This document shows, piece after piece, positions 1 to 8,096 of a stretch of DNA of 64,000 nt; position 1 is the first letter of the stretch, and every line of letters starts with the position of its first letter. The stretch is taken from NCBI GenBank assembly GCA_022823185.1, contig JAJDXQ010000034.1, positions 1 to 64,000 on the forward strand. Direction: 5' to 3'. Under the pieces are notes generated by a model. That model saw only the letters and a program-made list of their open reading frames with translations, did no database searches and was not told the origin of the DNA. This DNA is from Caldilineaceae bacterium. Lineage in GTDB: Bacteria > Chloroflexota > Anaerolineae > Caldilineales > Caldilineaceae. The position numbers were made by a program, and so were the translations under genes.

Positions 1-1
1 C

Positions 2-199
2 CACTGGGTCCTCGATGTCGCCTTTCGCGAGGACGACAGTCGCATCCGTCAGGGCCATGCACAGCGAAACCTGGCCATCTTACGCAAACTGGCCCTGAAC
101 CTCCTACGCAAAGAGAAAAGCGCCAAAGTCGGTATTGCCGCTAAACGGAAACGAGCTGGTTGGAAAACTGACTATCTGCTGAAAGTTCTCTCCCAATAA
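2..199 (+). CDS. ISAs1-family transposase, C-terminal 65 residues (cut by window edge)
   Basis: The first codon is incomplete in context, so only the C-terminus of a DDE transposase is visible. It reads [12 protein letters not shown], then an Arg/His-rich helix, then NLLRKEKS and KRKRAGW, and ends DYLLKVLSQ. This pattern (the last acidic catalytic residue near FREDD, followed by the conserved NLLR and KRKRAGW segments) is characteristic of ISAs1/H-repeat transposases. No frameshift is seen in the visible part. The stop codon overlaps the putative right terminal inverted repeat, as is usual for these compact elements. Whether the element is intact cannot be judged because the rest lies outside the window. 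Confidence 0.88.
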   Translation, partial: HWVLDVAFREDDSRIRQGHAQRNLAILRKLALNLLRKEKSAKVGIAAKRKRAGWKTDYLLKVLSQ

Positions 200-214
200 G
201 ATGCGATTGCCCTG
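198..214. mobile_element. Putative right terminal inverted repeat of the ISAs1-type element
   Basis: The sequence AAGATGCGATTGCCCTG directly follows, and partly overlaps, the transposase stop codon. From memory, ISAs1-family ends read CAGGGC...GCATC, which this matches on the complementary strand. The left end and the target duplication lie outside the window, so this is a family-based call. Confidence 0.55.
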
Positions 215-232
215 GCCCATTTCCCCCAATCC

Positions 233-262
233 TTGACAAATTCAGCTCAGAAAATGTAGACT
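233..262 (+). promoter_or_regulatory. Sigma-70-type promoter upstream of the MBL-fold gene
   Basis: A perfect TTGACA at 233-238 is followed by an 18-bp spacer and TAGACT at 257-262. It lies about 105 bp before the hydrolase start and just outside the IS end, so the IS inserted upstream of this promoter without removing it. Confidence 0.5.
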
Positions 263-366
263 ACCAGAGTGCCGCTGATGCCGTGACCGGCTTAACAGTC
301 CCAGTTTCACACGCCGACCAACGTCGTCTCCGCTAAACGAAGACATTTTGACGAGGGGTTTACACA

Positions 367-1392
367 ATGGCAGCCAGACGTAGAACTTCTTTCAAATTGG
401 GTGTGACGGGCCTGGGAGAAAGACAGGAAATCGCCCCCGGCCTCTTTATCAACACCTTCTATCGAGGATGTACACCTGGGTTTGTCGTCACCGACGAAGG
501 TCTGATTCTGATCGATACACCCCTGATCCCCGAACAGGCCAAAGACTGGCGCAATCAGATCGAAGCCGAAGCCCATGGCCTGCCGATCCTCTATGTCTTC
601 AATACTGACCACCATCGCGGTCATGCCTTGGGCAACCAGTATTTCCTGCCCACCACGATTATCGCCCATGAACGCGCCTTCAAAGAGATGTCGGGTTACA
701 CGCAAAACTTCAAGGAACGGGTTTACAACAGTTTTAAGCGGGAACCGGAAATCCAGCAACAGCTGACCAACATCGAAATCATCCTCCCTGACGTGACATT
801 CACCGACTCCGCCCGTCTCCAATACGGCGGCCGTGAAATACAGCTGATCTACGCCGGCGGCCATACTCCCGCCACCAGCTTCGCCTGGCTGCCCGAGGAA
901 AAGATCGCCTTCGTCGGTGATATCCTCTGGGTGGACCAGCATCCCTACATGGCGCAGGCCGACTCCCTGGAATGGGTCGAGGCTCTGCGCCGCCTCCGTG
1001 CCCTCGGCGCCGAAAGACTCGTCCCCGGCCATGGCCCGGTTTGCGACCCGGACGACACGATCAAAGTTGAAGAGTATATCCTCTTCAAACGCCAGCGCGT
1101 TCGCGACTATTTCCTGGCAGGCAAAACCAAGAATGAGGCCAAAAGCGGCCTGGTCGGCGAAATGTTGGAGCTCTTCCCCGTTCCGCTGGAACGCAAGGCC
1201 AAAATCGAGAGCCAGATCAAGTCAGGCATCAATCGCGTCTACCGTGAAATCCAACGCGAAGAAGAGCTGGCGGCTGCCGAGTCGAGAAACGGAGCCTCCC
1301 GCCCGGGCCCGCTCGACGTCCCGCCCGTTCAACCGCCCCAGGCCGAGGCCAACCTGACGCCCGCGCCCGTTGCCGTGGAGACTGCGCAGTAG
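367..1392 (+). CDS. MBL-fold metallo-hydrolase with altered zinc motif
   Basis: A 341-residue metallo-beta-lactamase-fold protein. The usual HxHxDH motif reads D81-H82-H83-R84-G85-H86, so the first His is Asp and the usual Asp is Gly. The other metal ligands are visible: H166 in GGHT, D185 in GDIL and H222 in VPGHGP. This resembles SoxH/cyclase-like subfamilies rather than true lactamases, and the substrate is unknown. Residues 230-305 form a helical tail, followed by a Pro/Ala-rich end. It starts at ATG after the TTGACA promoter and overlaps the next gene by one base (TAGTG), so the two are probably translationally coupled. Confidence 0.8.
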   Translation: MAARRRTSFKLGVTGLGERQEIAPGLFINTFYRGCTPGFVVTDEGLILIDTPLIPEQAKDWRNQIEAEAHGLPILYVFNTDHHRGHALGNQYFLPTTIIAHERAFKEMSGYTQNFKERVYNSFKREPEIQQQLTNIEIILPDVTFTDSARLQYGGREIQLIYAGGHTPATSFAWLPEEKIAFVGDILWVDQHPYMAQADSLEWVEALRRLRALGAERLVPGHGPVCDPDDTIKVEEYILFKRQRVRDYFLAGKTKNEAKSGLVGEMLELFPVPLERKAKIESQIKSGINRVYREIQREEELAAAESRNGASRPGPLDVPPVQPPQAEANLTPAPVAVETAQ

Positions 1393-2414
1393 TGGCATAC
1401 TCGATCAGGGAGGAACGACAAGGCCTCGCCACAAGCCTGCGAGAAGATCTCAACGAAGCCGAGCGGCTCATCGTTCAACTGCGCCGGCATAATGTTGAGC
1501 CGTTCCTCCAACTCCTCGACCAGATCGAAGACAGCTTCACACAGCTGGAGGACAGCGGCCTGGACCTGCGGCCCGAATACACCAGGTGGGCCAGCCTCCA
1601 GAGCAAACTGCGCAGCGAAGCCGGACGCGTTGTCCGCGTCATCTCTCTCGCCGGCGGCCTGGCGCAGCTCCGCCAGCAAAACCAGCCGGCGGCAGGCTTC
1701 TGGTGGCGGCTGGATGAAGTTGTGGCCGCAGCCCGCCGCCGGCTGGTCCGCCGTCTTGGCATTTCCTTCAGTACCATCGTCGCCCTGCTGGCCATCGTCT
1801 GGGCGCTGCTTACCTTTGTTTTCCCCCCCGACCCCAACACGGTTGTCGCCTCCGAGGCGCTCTCCACCCTTCAGCAGCTGGCCTTCGAGGGCCGCTGGGA
1901 AGAAGCCCTGGCCGCCATCGAAGAAGCCAAAGCGCAACTTACGCAACCGGATGCGGAACTCCTCATCTGGGAAGGAGTCATCCGCGAAAAACTGGGCCAG
2001 CCTGAACGCGCCGCCGAAGCGCTGGCCGAAGCCAAATCGCTCGTGCCTTCCGCCCGGCTCGTCGGCTACTGGTGGACCCTCGGCTCCGTTCGCCTCGCTG
2101 TCGGCGACATCGAGGAGGCCCGCCTCGCCGGCCGCCAGGCCATTGAAATTGACCCCGCCGACGCCCAGGGTTACTTCCTGCTCGCCAGTGTCTATGAAGC
2201 CGAGGGCGACACCGTCTGCGCCGTCGAACTCTTCGACAAATCGTTCGAACTCGCTGCCGACGGCAATCCCCAGCTTGCGGTCATCGCCCGCGTCCGTATG
2301 GGCAACCTCCTGCAACGTCCACCCAACATGTCGCTCCTCGGCGGCGCCGAAACCGAGAACGGCGACCAGCTCGCCGAGGAAAACAGCGAAGCCCCGCCCT
2401 GCGAAGGCCTCTAG
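1392..2414 (+). CDS. Membrane-anchored TPR-repeat protein
   Basis: A 340-residue protein with a GTG start that overlaps the stop of the hydrolase gene. Residues 5-75 are charged and helical (likely coiled coil). One transmembrane helix spans about 122-144. Residues 155-300 contain three or more tetratricopeptide-like helical hairpins, for example around WEGVIREKLGQPERAAEAL and GYFLLASVYEAEGD. The end is acidic and disordered. The layout suggests an inner-membrane scaffold with the TPR domain on one side. No catalytic motif is seen. Coupling to the MBL gene suggests a shared role, but the partner is unknown. Confidence 0.7.
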   Translation: MAYSIREERQGLATSLREDLNEAERLIVQLRRHNVEPFLQLLDQIEDSFTQLEDSGLDLRPEYTRWASLQSKLRSEAGRVVRVISLAGGLAQLRQQNQPAAGFWWRLDEVVAAARRRLVRRLGISFSTIVALLAIVWALLTFVFPPDPNTVVASEALSTLQQLAFEGRWEEALAAIEEAKAQLTQPDAELLIWEGVIREKLGQPERAAEALAEAKSLVPSARLVGYWWTLGSVRLAVGDIEEARLAGRQAIEIDPADAQGYFLLASVYEAEGDTVCAVELFDKSFELAADGNPQLAVIARVRMGNLLQRPPNMSLLGGAETENGDQLAEENSEAPPCEGL

Positions 2415-2586
2415 CCGCAAGCCAGGATGGGCCGTCCAGCTTGGTGCAAGAAGGAGTAGCGGGCTGCGGGATGCAGCGCAGAGTTCCCAAGAGGTAGCCT
2501 GGAACTCGCCCCCCACTGCCCCTTGCGCCCCGTCCAGAACCACGACGCCCGCCACTGCCGCCTACCCCATGGCCCGTCCCCGGAAT

Positions 2587-2615
2587 TTCTCTGCCCGCCT
2601 GAAATCCTGTACAAT
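2587..2615 (+). promoter_or_regulatory. Possible promoter for tRNA-Arg
   Basis: TTCTCT (2587-2592), a 17-bp spacer and TACAAT (2610-2615) lie 27 bp before the tRNA. The -35 box is weak, so this is tentative. Confidence 0.35.
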
Positions 2616-2641
2616 ACTCCCGCGGCGTTCAGCCCTGTTAC

Positions 2642-2714
2642 GCCCCCTTAGCTCAGAGGATAGAGCAACGGACTTCTAATCCGTCGGTCGTAGGTTCGAC
2701 TCCTACAGGGGGTG
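2642..2714 (+). tRNA. tRNA-Arg (anticodon TCT)
   Basis: The full cloverleaf can be traced. The acceptor arm pairs GCCCCCT with AGGGGGT and the discriminator is G. There is a D-arm with TAGCTCAGAGGATAGAGCA. The anticodon stem is ACGGA/TCCGT with loop CTTCTAA (TCT at 2675-2677), and the T-arm has GTTCGAC. CCA is not encoded. It reads AGA codons. It stands alone, with no other tRNA nearby. Confidence 0.96.
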
Positions 2715-2894
2715 CCTGAAACAACCAGCCAGGTCATGCCACCAACCCTCGCGCCCTCACCGCCCCGCGCCGCACAGACGTCCCCACTACCCAACTAACC
2801 CCCGCCGTCCCCCCCCCTCGCCACTTACTATCCACTATCCACAAACACATGCCGTTCCCCCCTCCACACGCCCTCCACTCAACCCCCATCCCCC

Positions 2895-2912
2895 ACATCC
2901 CCGCCCAGACAA
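2895..2912 (+). repeat. AATCCCCG-CAGACAA box, copy 1
   Basis: ACATCCCCGCCCAGACAA. Three similar boxes occur at 6696-6713, 19112-19130 and 51501-51518, all on the same strand and all in noncoding gaps. Confidence 0.55.
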
Positions 2913-3023
2913 ATCCCCGTCATGACATCGGCTCCGCCCTACCCAACGGGTAGCCGCGGCGCCGTATTCAACCCACTATCGTAACCGGCCAATGCCAGCT
3001 ACCTCAAACCTGAAGCTCTCGTC

Positions 3024-3812
3024 CTAACCAACCCGGTCCCGCGCCGATCCCTTCTCCGAAATCGTCTCGTTCGGCTCCCTCTCGTTGATCGCCGTATACC
3101 CCGGCTTGCCAGGCTCCGAATAAGGAAACGTCGGGCCCCCGGACGGGGCGGCCCAGTGTACGCCATTGGCAATCACCTGGCGAACAATATCCTGGTGAAA
3201 GATCGGATAGGTCTCATGTCCCGGGCGGAAATAGAATATCTTCCCATTGCCGCGATGGAAGCAAGCCCCGCTTCGAAAAACATTGCCGCCCTCAAACCAG
3301 CTCACAAACACCAGGTCGTCAGGCGTGGGAATATCAAAGAGCTCACCGTACATCTCACACTCATCGATTTCAAAAAATGGCGGCAGCCCCTGCGCGATCG
3401 GATGAGAAGGCTTCACAACCCAAATCCGCTCCCGCTCGTCCGCCTCGCGCCACCTCAAACTGCATGTGGTGCCCATCAAACTACGGAAAATCTTGGAAAA
3501 GTGGCCCGAATGCAACACCACCAGCCCCATTCCTTCCAGGACCCGCTTCTTGACCCGTTCCACGACCTCATCGTTAACCTGCGCATGCGCGCGGTGACCC
3601 CACCACGTCAGCACATCCGTCTCCGCCAGCGCCTCATCCGTCAAACCGTGCTCCGGCTCGTCCAGTGTGGCCGTCTTTACCGAGTTGAACCCATGCAGTC
3701 GCAGCCCTTCCGCAATCGCCCCATGTATCCCGTCAGGGTAAATTCCGCCGATGAACTCGTTGATCTTCTCGTGTTGATACTCGTTCCACACCGTCACCCG
3801 AATGTCACCCAT
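3024..3812 (-). CDS. ThuA-like glutamine-amidotransferase-fold protein
   Basis: A 262-residue protein of the ThuA (trehalose-utilization) family. The first half carries the [14 protein letters not shown] and [12 protein letters not shown] segments, and the second half has YGELFDIP and [10 protein letters not shown], all typical of ThuA. The family has a class I amidotransferase-like fold but lacks the usual nucleophile; it takes part in disaccharide metabolism with 3-keto intermediates. The start follows a GGGAGGAAACAGG Shine-Dalgarno. It lies 100 bp downstream of a Gfo/Idh dehydrogenase on the same strand, a pairing common for ThuA genes. The exact substrate is unknown. Confidence 0.88.
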   Translation of the reverse strand: MGDIRVTVWNEYQHEKINEFIGGIYPDGIHGAIAEGLRLHGFNSVKTATLDEPEHGLTDEALAETDVLTWWGHRAHAQVNDEVVERVKKRVLEGMGLVVLHSGHFSKIFRSLMGTTCSLRWREADERERIWVVKPSHPIAQGLPPFFEIDECEMYGELFDIPTPDDLVFVSWFEGGNVFRSGACFHRGNGKIFYFRPGHETYPIFHQDIVRQVIANGVHWAAPSGGPTFPYSEPGKPGYTAINEREPNETISEKGSARDRVG

Positions 3813-3912
3813 CCTGTTTCCTCCCTGAATTGAGAAGCAAAAAAATAACGGCGCAGGAGCGACAAAGAGCGCATTCCCTCTGCCTCCTATCCCCCGCGCT
3901 TTGTGTTTGGTC

Positions 3913-4941
3913 CTACGAGCCCACCGCCACCGGCTTCCCGCCCTGCGCCGCGGACTCCTTGATCGCGTCCCACAATCTCGCCATCCTCAAACCGATTTCC
4001 GCAGGACAGGGGTTCTCCATCTCGCCCGCCCGCACCCGCAGAAACTGCTGCCACGTGCCCAGAGACTCGGGCAACTCGACCGGCATCAGCTCCTCGTCCT
4101 CCATCTCCTGAACGTTCAGCCGCTCGCCCCAGATACCTGTCTGCAACATGCCGTTCTCGCACATCACCCGCACATCCGAACCGATCCCGGAGTTTGTATT
4201 GCCCGCCGCGTTCATCGAAACCAGCGCGCCCGAACGCAACCGTGCAATGGCCACTGAAAAAATGTCAACAGGCGCCCCGTGATTGTCCATCCACGCCGCA
4301 ACCTCCACAAAGTCTTCGCCCGCCAGATCCGATATCGTGTTCAGCATATGCGCGCCCGTGTCAAACAGGAATCCGCCGCCCGCAATCTCGGGATCCTGGC
4401 GCCAAAGTCCGTTCGTAAAGGTCAGCCAGTTCTGCCATACCACCCCGCTGATGTTCAGGATCCTGCCCAATTTGCCCGACCGCAGTATCTCGACGCCCGT
4501 CCGAATCTGTGGCGACATGCTGCCGTTGAACGATACCGAAAGCAGCCCTCCGCTGCGATCGCGAACATCGATAAGCGCCAGCGCCTCCTCGGCATTCATC
4601 ACCATCGGCTTTTCCAGCAAAACGTCCAACCCGGCCTCCAAACAGGCCTTTGCCTGAGGGAAATGGAGGACGTGCGGCGTAATGATAAACGCGGCATCGA
4701 GTTCCCCTTTCGCCAGCAGCTTCTCCAGGTCTGGTTCGTTGGACGGCGGCGCCTTCCCCGCCTCATCGAAGAGTTCGCAAAAAGCCTCATAGGAATTGGC
4801 CGATGGCTCACACACAATCCCAACCTCAGTCGTATCCCCCTGCATGAGGATTCGCCTCGCATGATGCCGCGCCATCCCGCCGCACCCGATAAAGGCCATT
4901 CTTACGCGGGATGATTCCCCGCCTGATTCACGTTCCGTCAT
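3913..4941 (-). CDS. Gfo/Idh/MocA-family NAD(P)-dependent oxidoreductase
   Basis: A 342-residue protein with an N-terminal Rossmann fold (FIGCGGMA, residues 17-24) and the family motif E110-K111-P112, which positions nicotinamide and substrate. The C-terminal half is the alpha/beta substrate domain, with DTGAHMLNT near the active site. The family oxidizes or reduces sugars, inositols and related polyols. An AGGAG Shine-Dalgarno sits 8 bp before ATG. It is the first gene of a probable two-gene operon with thuA, consistent with oxidation at a sugar ring carbon. Substrate specificity cannot be read from the sequence. Confidence 0.9.
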   Translation of the reverse strand: MTERESGGESSRVRMAFIGCGGMARHHARRILMQGDTTEVGIVCEPSANSYEAFCELFDEAGKAPPSNEPDLEKLLAKGELDAAFIITPHVLHFPQAKACLEAGLDVLLEKPMVMNAEEALALIDVRDRSGGLLSVSFNGSMSPQIRTGVEILRSGKLGRILNISGVVWQNWLTFTNGLWRQDPEIAGGGFLFDTGAHMLNTISDLAGEDFVEVAAWMDNHGAPVDIFSVAIARLRSGALVSMNAAGNTNSGIGSDVRVMCENGMLQTGIWGERLNVQEMEDEELMPVELPESLGTWQQFLRVRAGEMENPCPAEIGLRMARLWDAIKESAAQGGKPVAVGS

Positions 4942-5830
4942 TGACTAACTCCTGATTGTATAAGCGATGGACAACGACTGTGTTCGAAACCGCTAAACGA
5001 CACGGTACAAACGATTTTCACTGTTCAATTTATGGGCCCACCCGGCATGAAACACTGCGCTTCCGGGCCTCCCCCCAACCCCACCCTTCCACCTTGTCGC
5101 CTTGCCCTGTGTCGGCGGCCCCTCCGCGCCCCGCCCTTCTCGCGCCCCCGCCGCACGCCAGTGCCGCCTCACGCCGCCAGCCGCCAGGCCCCGTGCCCCA
5201 CGTGGCGGGGCAGTGCCAGGACCGGGTGGCCCTGCGCTGATCCCCGGCGGCAAACACCCGCCGCCGGGCCGGGGGACACGCCCGGACCCCCGCCGCGCCG
5301 CCCGCTCGCCGCGCCTCTGGCAACGACCCGCAGGCGCCATACCATACCGCCTGTAGCCAGCCCCCCAATCATACCTTGCAGCGCGGTCACCGCCAAGATT
5401 TCACCCCCAGTGGGGGAAGTCCAGATTGGGGGCAGCCAAGAGACGCGGACGGCAGGCTTCACCCAGAATTCCCAGACGCAGCGTCAAACTCGCGCCCATA
5501 TTGCCCCGGCCCCGAATCGGCGCCCCGCAGCGAAACCCCGCCCTTCCCCCGCAGTTCTCGCCCCCGTCAATTTCAACACACTGCCCACTATCTCCAACAG
5601 ACGCCGCGCTATCACCTGTTCGAATCGAACTACGCCGTGGCTTTGCCAAGAACGGCCTGACCCGTAAAATAGCATCGGACGGCCATCGCCTGCCGCGGCC
5701 AGAAACTGCGCCAGCGCGGCAACGCCTCCGCGAGTAAAGCGTTCACCTGCCGCTCCCGGCAGGACTTACGCCAACCGGTTTCTACCCGCTATCAACCGCT
5801 CCGCCAACTCCTTGCCCCTGCCTCCACCCT
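4942..5830. other. Noncoding GC-rich gap, no gene recognised
   Basis: About 890 bp between divergent genes. Several overlapping ORFs exist in all frames, but their translations are Pro/Arg/Ala-rich with no family resemblance, as expected from very GC-rich noncoding DNA. There is a long C-rich tract at 5070-5330 and a drop in GC after 5550. A GGCCCGGAAG stretch on the minus strand near 5050 superficially recalls the SRP RNA tip but lacks the rest of the helix. Confidence 0.55.
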
Positions 5831-6532
5831 ATGTGCCCTACCAGGATCATCCTCGCCTCGCAAAGCCCGCGTCGACAACAGTTCTTCCTCGAACTCGGCA
5901 TCCGCTTCCAAGCCGAGTCCGCTGACATTGATGAGGCGCCCGCGCCCAACGAAACACCCCTGGAACTGGTTGAACGCCTTGCCGTCGCCAAAGCCCTGAC
6001 CGTAGGCAACCGCCTCGCCGCCGCGCCCCCGCTCGAGGACCAACCCGACCAGGCCACCCGGTTCCTCGTCATCGGCGCCGACACAGTTGTTGCCGTGGAC
6101 GGCGACATCCTGGGAAAGCCGGCCGGCGCAAGTGAAGCCTACGCCATGCTGCGCCGGCTGCGGGCCCGCGCCCACCACGTCCACACCGCGCTGGCCGCCG
6201 CCCATTTCGTCGCCGCCAAACTTCATCGCATCAAGAGCCTGACAAACACCTCGACAGTCCACATGCGCCCCTACAGCGACTCCGAAATCGCCGCCTACAT
6301 CGCCACCGGAGATCCCATGGACAAAGCCGGCGCCTACGCCATCCAGCATCCGCAATTCCGCCCCGCGCGCAGCCTCTCCGGCTGCCCCGCGGGCGTAATG
6401 GGCCTGCCCCTGGCCGACCTGCTCCACCTCCTGGCCGACTTCGATATCCCCATCCCCCGCACACCCCAACACATCTGCCCCGCCATGACCGGCCTCCAAT
6501 GTTGCCAGCCCCACCCCCCCAGACCGCATTGA
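5831..6532 (+). CDS. maf: Maf-family nucleoside triphosphate pyrophosphatase
   Basis: A 233-residue protein with all the Maf/HAM1-fold landmarks: LASQSPRR at 8-15, IGADTVV with D84, GKP at 96-98, the GDPMDKAGAYAIQ segment and GLPL. Maf proteins hydrolyse dTTP/UTP or modified nucleotides to monophosphates, a house-cleaning role in the cytoplasm. The C-terminus runs about 25 residues past the usual end and is Pro/His/Cys-rich. It stands alone. The clear Shine-Dalgarno expected before the ATG is not evident. Confidence 0.93.
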   Translation: MCPTRIILASQSPRRQQFFLELGIRFQAESADIDEAPAPNETPLELVERLAVAKALTVGNRLAAAPPLEDQPDQATRFLVIGADTVVAVDGDILGKPAGASEAYAMLRRLRARAHHVHTALAAAHFVAAKLHRIKSLTNTSTVHMRPYSDSEIAAYIATGDPMDKAGAYAIQHPQFRPARSLSGCPAGVMGLPLADLLHLLADFDIPIPRTPQHICPAMTGLQCCQPHPPRPH

Positions 6533-6695
6533 CAGAACCACACAAGCCCCCTGCCCCCTCCCCCCTCCCCCCGCCACCCCCTGACCCCTGACCCCAGACC
6601 CCTGCCAGTCCCCCTTGCCGTACCACCCTCTCCCTCCATGCCGCGCCCCTCGTCCCCGATTCCAACCTCATCCCCCAAATCCCAAAAATCCCCCC

Positions 6696-6713
6696 AAATC
6701 CCCTTTCAGACAA
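6696..6713 (+). repeat. AATCCCC-CAGACAA box, copy 2
   Basis: AAATCCCCTTTCAGACAA. It differs from the 51501 copy only at one core position (CTTT for CGTT). Confidence 0.5.
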
Positions 6714-6808
6714 TCCCCGTTCCCGTCAAGACGACTGACCACTGGAGTTATCCAAGTTTCGCCCGAAACGCCTCACTTCCTCGACTTCCCCCCTACGCCT
6801 ACCGCTTG

Positions 6809-6838
6809 TTGCCAATCCGGCCCCTGAATTGATAAACT
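6809..6838 (+). promoter_or_regulatory. Probable promoter of rsgA
   Basis: TTGCCA (6809-6814), an 18-bp spacer and TAAACT (6833-6838). Transcription would begin near 6845. This makes the ATG at 6852 almost leaderless and favours the ATG at 6894. Confidence 0.45.
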
Positions 6839-6893
6839 GGGGCGGAAATCAATGCGCCCGAAGCTGGCGCGCCCACCAACCCGCACAAACCGG

Positions 6894-7985
6894 ATGGAGT
6901 CGCCTTTGCACCGAAACACAGATGCCTACGAACTGTGGGATGAAGCCTACGAGGAAGACTACTTCGACGCGCCCGCCAAAAGCAAACCAAAGCCAAAGAA
7001 AAAGGAGCGAACCATCGACGGCGTCGTCGTTCGCGCCCGCGGGCACCACTATGACGTCGCCACCTCAGACGACAAAGTAATCAGTTGTCGTGTGCGCGGC
7101 CGCCTCCTGCAGGAACGCGCCAAGGACCTGACGCTCGTAGCCGTCGGTGACCGCGTAAAGATCGTTCTCGAAGGAAGGCGTAAGGGCCTGATCGATTCAG
7201 TCGAGGAACGGGAATCGACTCTGAGCCGTCAACTGCCCGGCACGAACCGCCCGTCAGAAGATGTCATCGTCGCCAACCCGGACCAGGTTCTGGTCGTCTT
7301 CTCCGTGCAAGACCCGGAACCCCACTTGCGCATGCTCGATCGCTTCCTCGTCATCGCCGAAGCCAACGAACTGCCCGCCGTCATCGTCGCCAACAAGATC
7401 GACCTCACCGGCCTGGACAAGGCCCGCGAGATCTTCCTCCTTTACGAAGGGCTTGGCTACCCCCTTCTGTACGTGAGCGCAACCGAAGCTGTCGAATTCG
7501 ACCCCAACCGCAATTCGGCAAGCCCGCCCAGGCCCGGCGGACTCGACCAGCTCCGCCGTCTGCTGACCGGAAAACTGACCGTCGTCACCGGGCCTAGCGG
7601 CGTCGGCAAAAGCGCCTTGATTAATGCCCTCCATCCACAACTCAACCTGCGTGTCGGCGACCTGCGCTCCTTCGAAGGCAAAGGACGGCACACGACCCGA
7701 AACGCCCAGCTCTTCCAGCTTCCCCTGGGAGACAACACCTTCGTGGCAGATACGCCAGGCATCCGCGAACTCGGCCTCTACGAAATCGACCCGGGCAGCC
7801 TTTGCTTCTTCTATGTCGAACTGAAACCCTTTGTCAACGAATGCCACTTCCCCAACTGCACCCACGACCACGAACCAAACTGCGCCGTGAGGCAGGCCGT
7901 GGCAGACGGCAACGTCTCTCCCGATCGCTACGACAGCTATGTCCGGCTGCTAAACGGAGAAAGCTTCCAGCTGGACGAATGGTAG
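6894..7985 (+). CDS. rsgA: RsgA, small-ribosomal-subunit biogenesis GTPase
   Basis: RsgA helps mature and check the 30S subunit. The circularly permuted GTPase order is visible, numbered from ATG 6894: OB-fold about 40-125, G4 NKID at 167-170, G1 GPSGVGKS at 233-240, G3 DTPG at 286-289, then a zinc site C317, C322, H324, C330. An acidic then Lys-rich N-terminal extension (residues 10-38) precedes the OB domain. An in-frame ATG at 6852 would add 14 residues, but the promoter at 6809-6838 leaves it nearly no leader. The C-terminus is complete. Confidence 0.95.
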   Translation: MESPLHRNTDAYELWDEAYEEDYFDAPAKSKPKPKKKERTIDGVVVRARGHHYDVATSDDKVISCRVRGRLLQERAKDLTLVAVGDRVKIVLEGRRKGLIDSVEERESTLSRQLPGTNRPSEDVIVANPDQVLVVFSVQDPEPHLRMLDRFLVIAEANELPAVIVANKIDLTGLDKAREIFLLYEGLGYPLLYVSATEAVEFDPNRNSASPPRPGGLDQLRRLLTGKLTVVTGPSGVGKSALINALHPQLNLRVGDLRSFEGKGRHTTRNAQLFQLPLGDNTFVADTPGIRELGLYEIDPGSLCFFYVELKPFVNECHFPNCTHDHEPNCAVRQAVADGNVSPDRYDSYVRLLNGESFQLDEW

Positions 7986-8096
7986 GCTGAGCCGAACGCG
8001 CCGCCAGCTTCCGCGCAGCCTCCAGCCATTACTCCTACAACGGGTCCTGTCTCGGACCGGAACCCAAATGCTTCACTGCAAATACGCTATCTTCAA

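Larger units (their letters stand above)
2415..3023. other. Gap holding tRNA-Arg and C-rich repeat modules
   Basis: Apart from the tRNA at 2642-2714, no convincing ORF is seen. From 2790 to 2930 the DNA is very C-rich on this strand. It contains a CTATCCACTATCCAC stretch near 2828 and one copy of the ATCCCCG..CAGACAA box at 2895-2912. Confidence 0.6.
6533..6893. other. C-rich gap with repeat box and rsgA promoter
   Basis: This gap holds a degenerate CCCCTGA tandem stretch (about 6575-6606), a C-rich tract, the second AATCCCC-CAGACAA box and a promoter for the next gene. No ORF with protein-like composition is seen. Confidence 0.5.

Noticed and set aside
1329..2555. A 408-codon minus-strand ORF over the TPR gene
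   Set aside because: A shadow frame with Gly/Ala-rich composition and no motif.
5040..5075. A possible SRP RNA tip on the minus strand (GGCCCGGAAG)
   Set aside because: The flanking helix and the GGAGCAGC side are missing, so the resemblance is local chance.
5032..5667. Overlapping Pro/Arg-rich ORFs in the 5-kb gap
   Set aside because: No motif, no ribosome site, and equal openness in several frames from extreme GC content.
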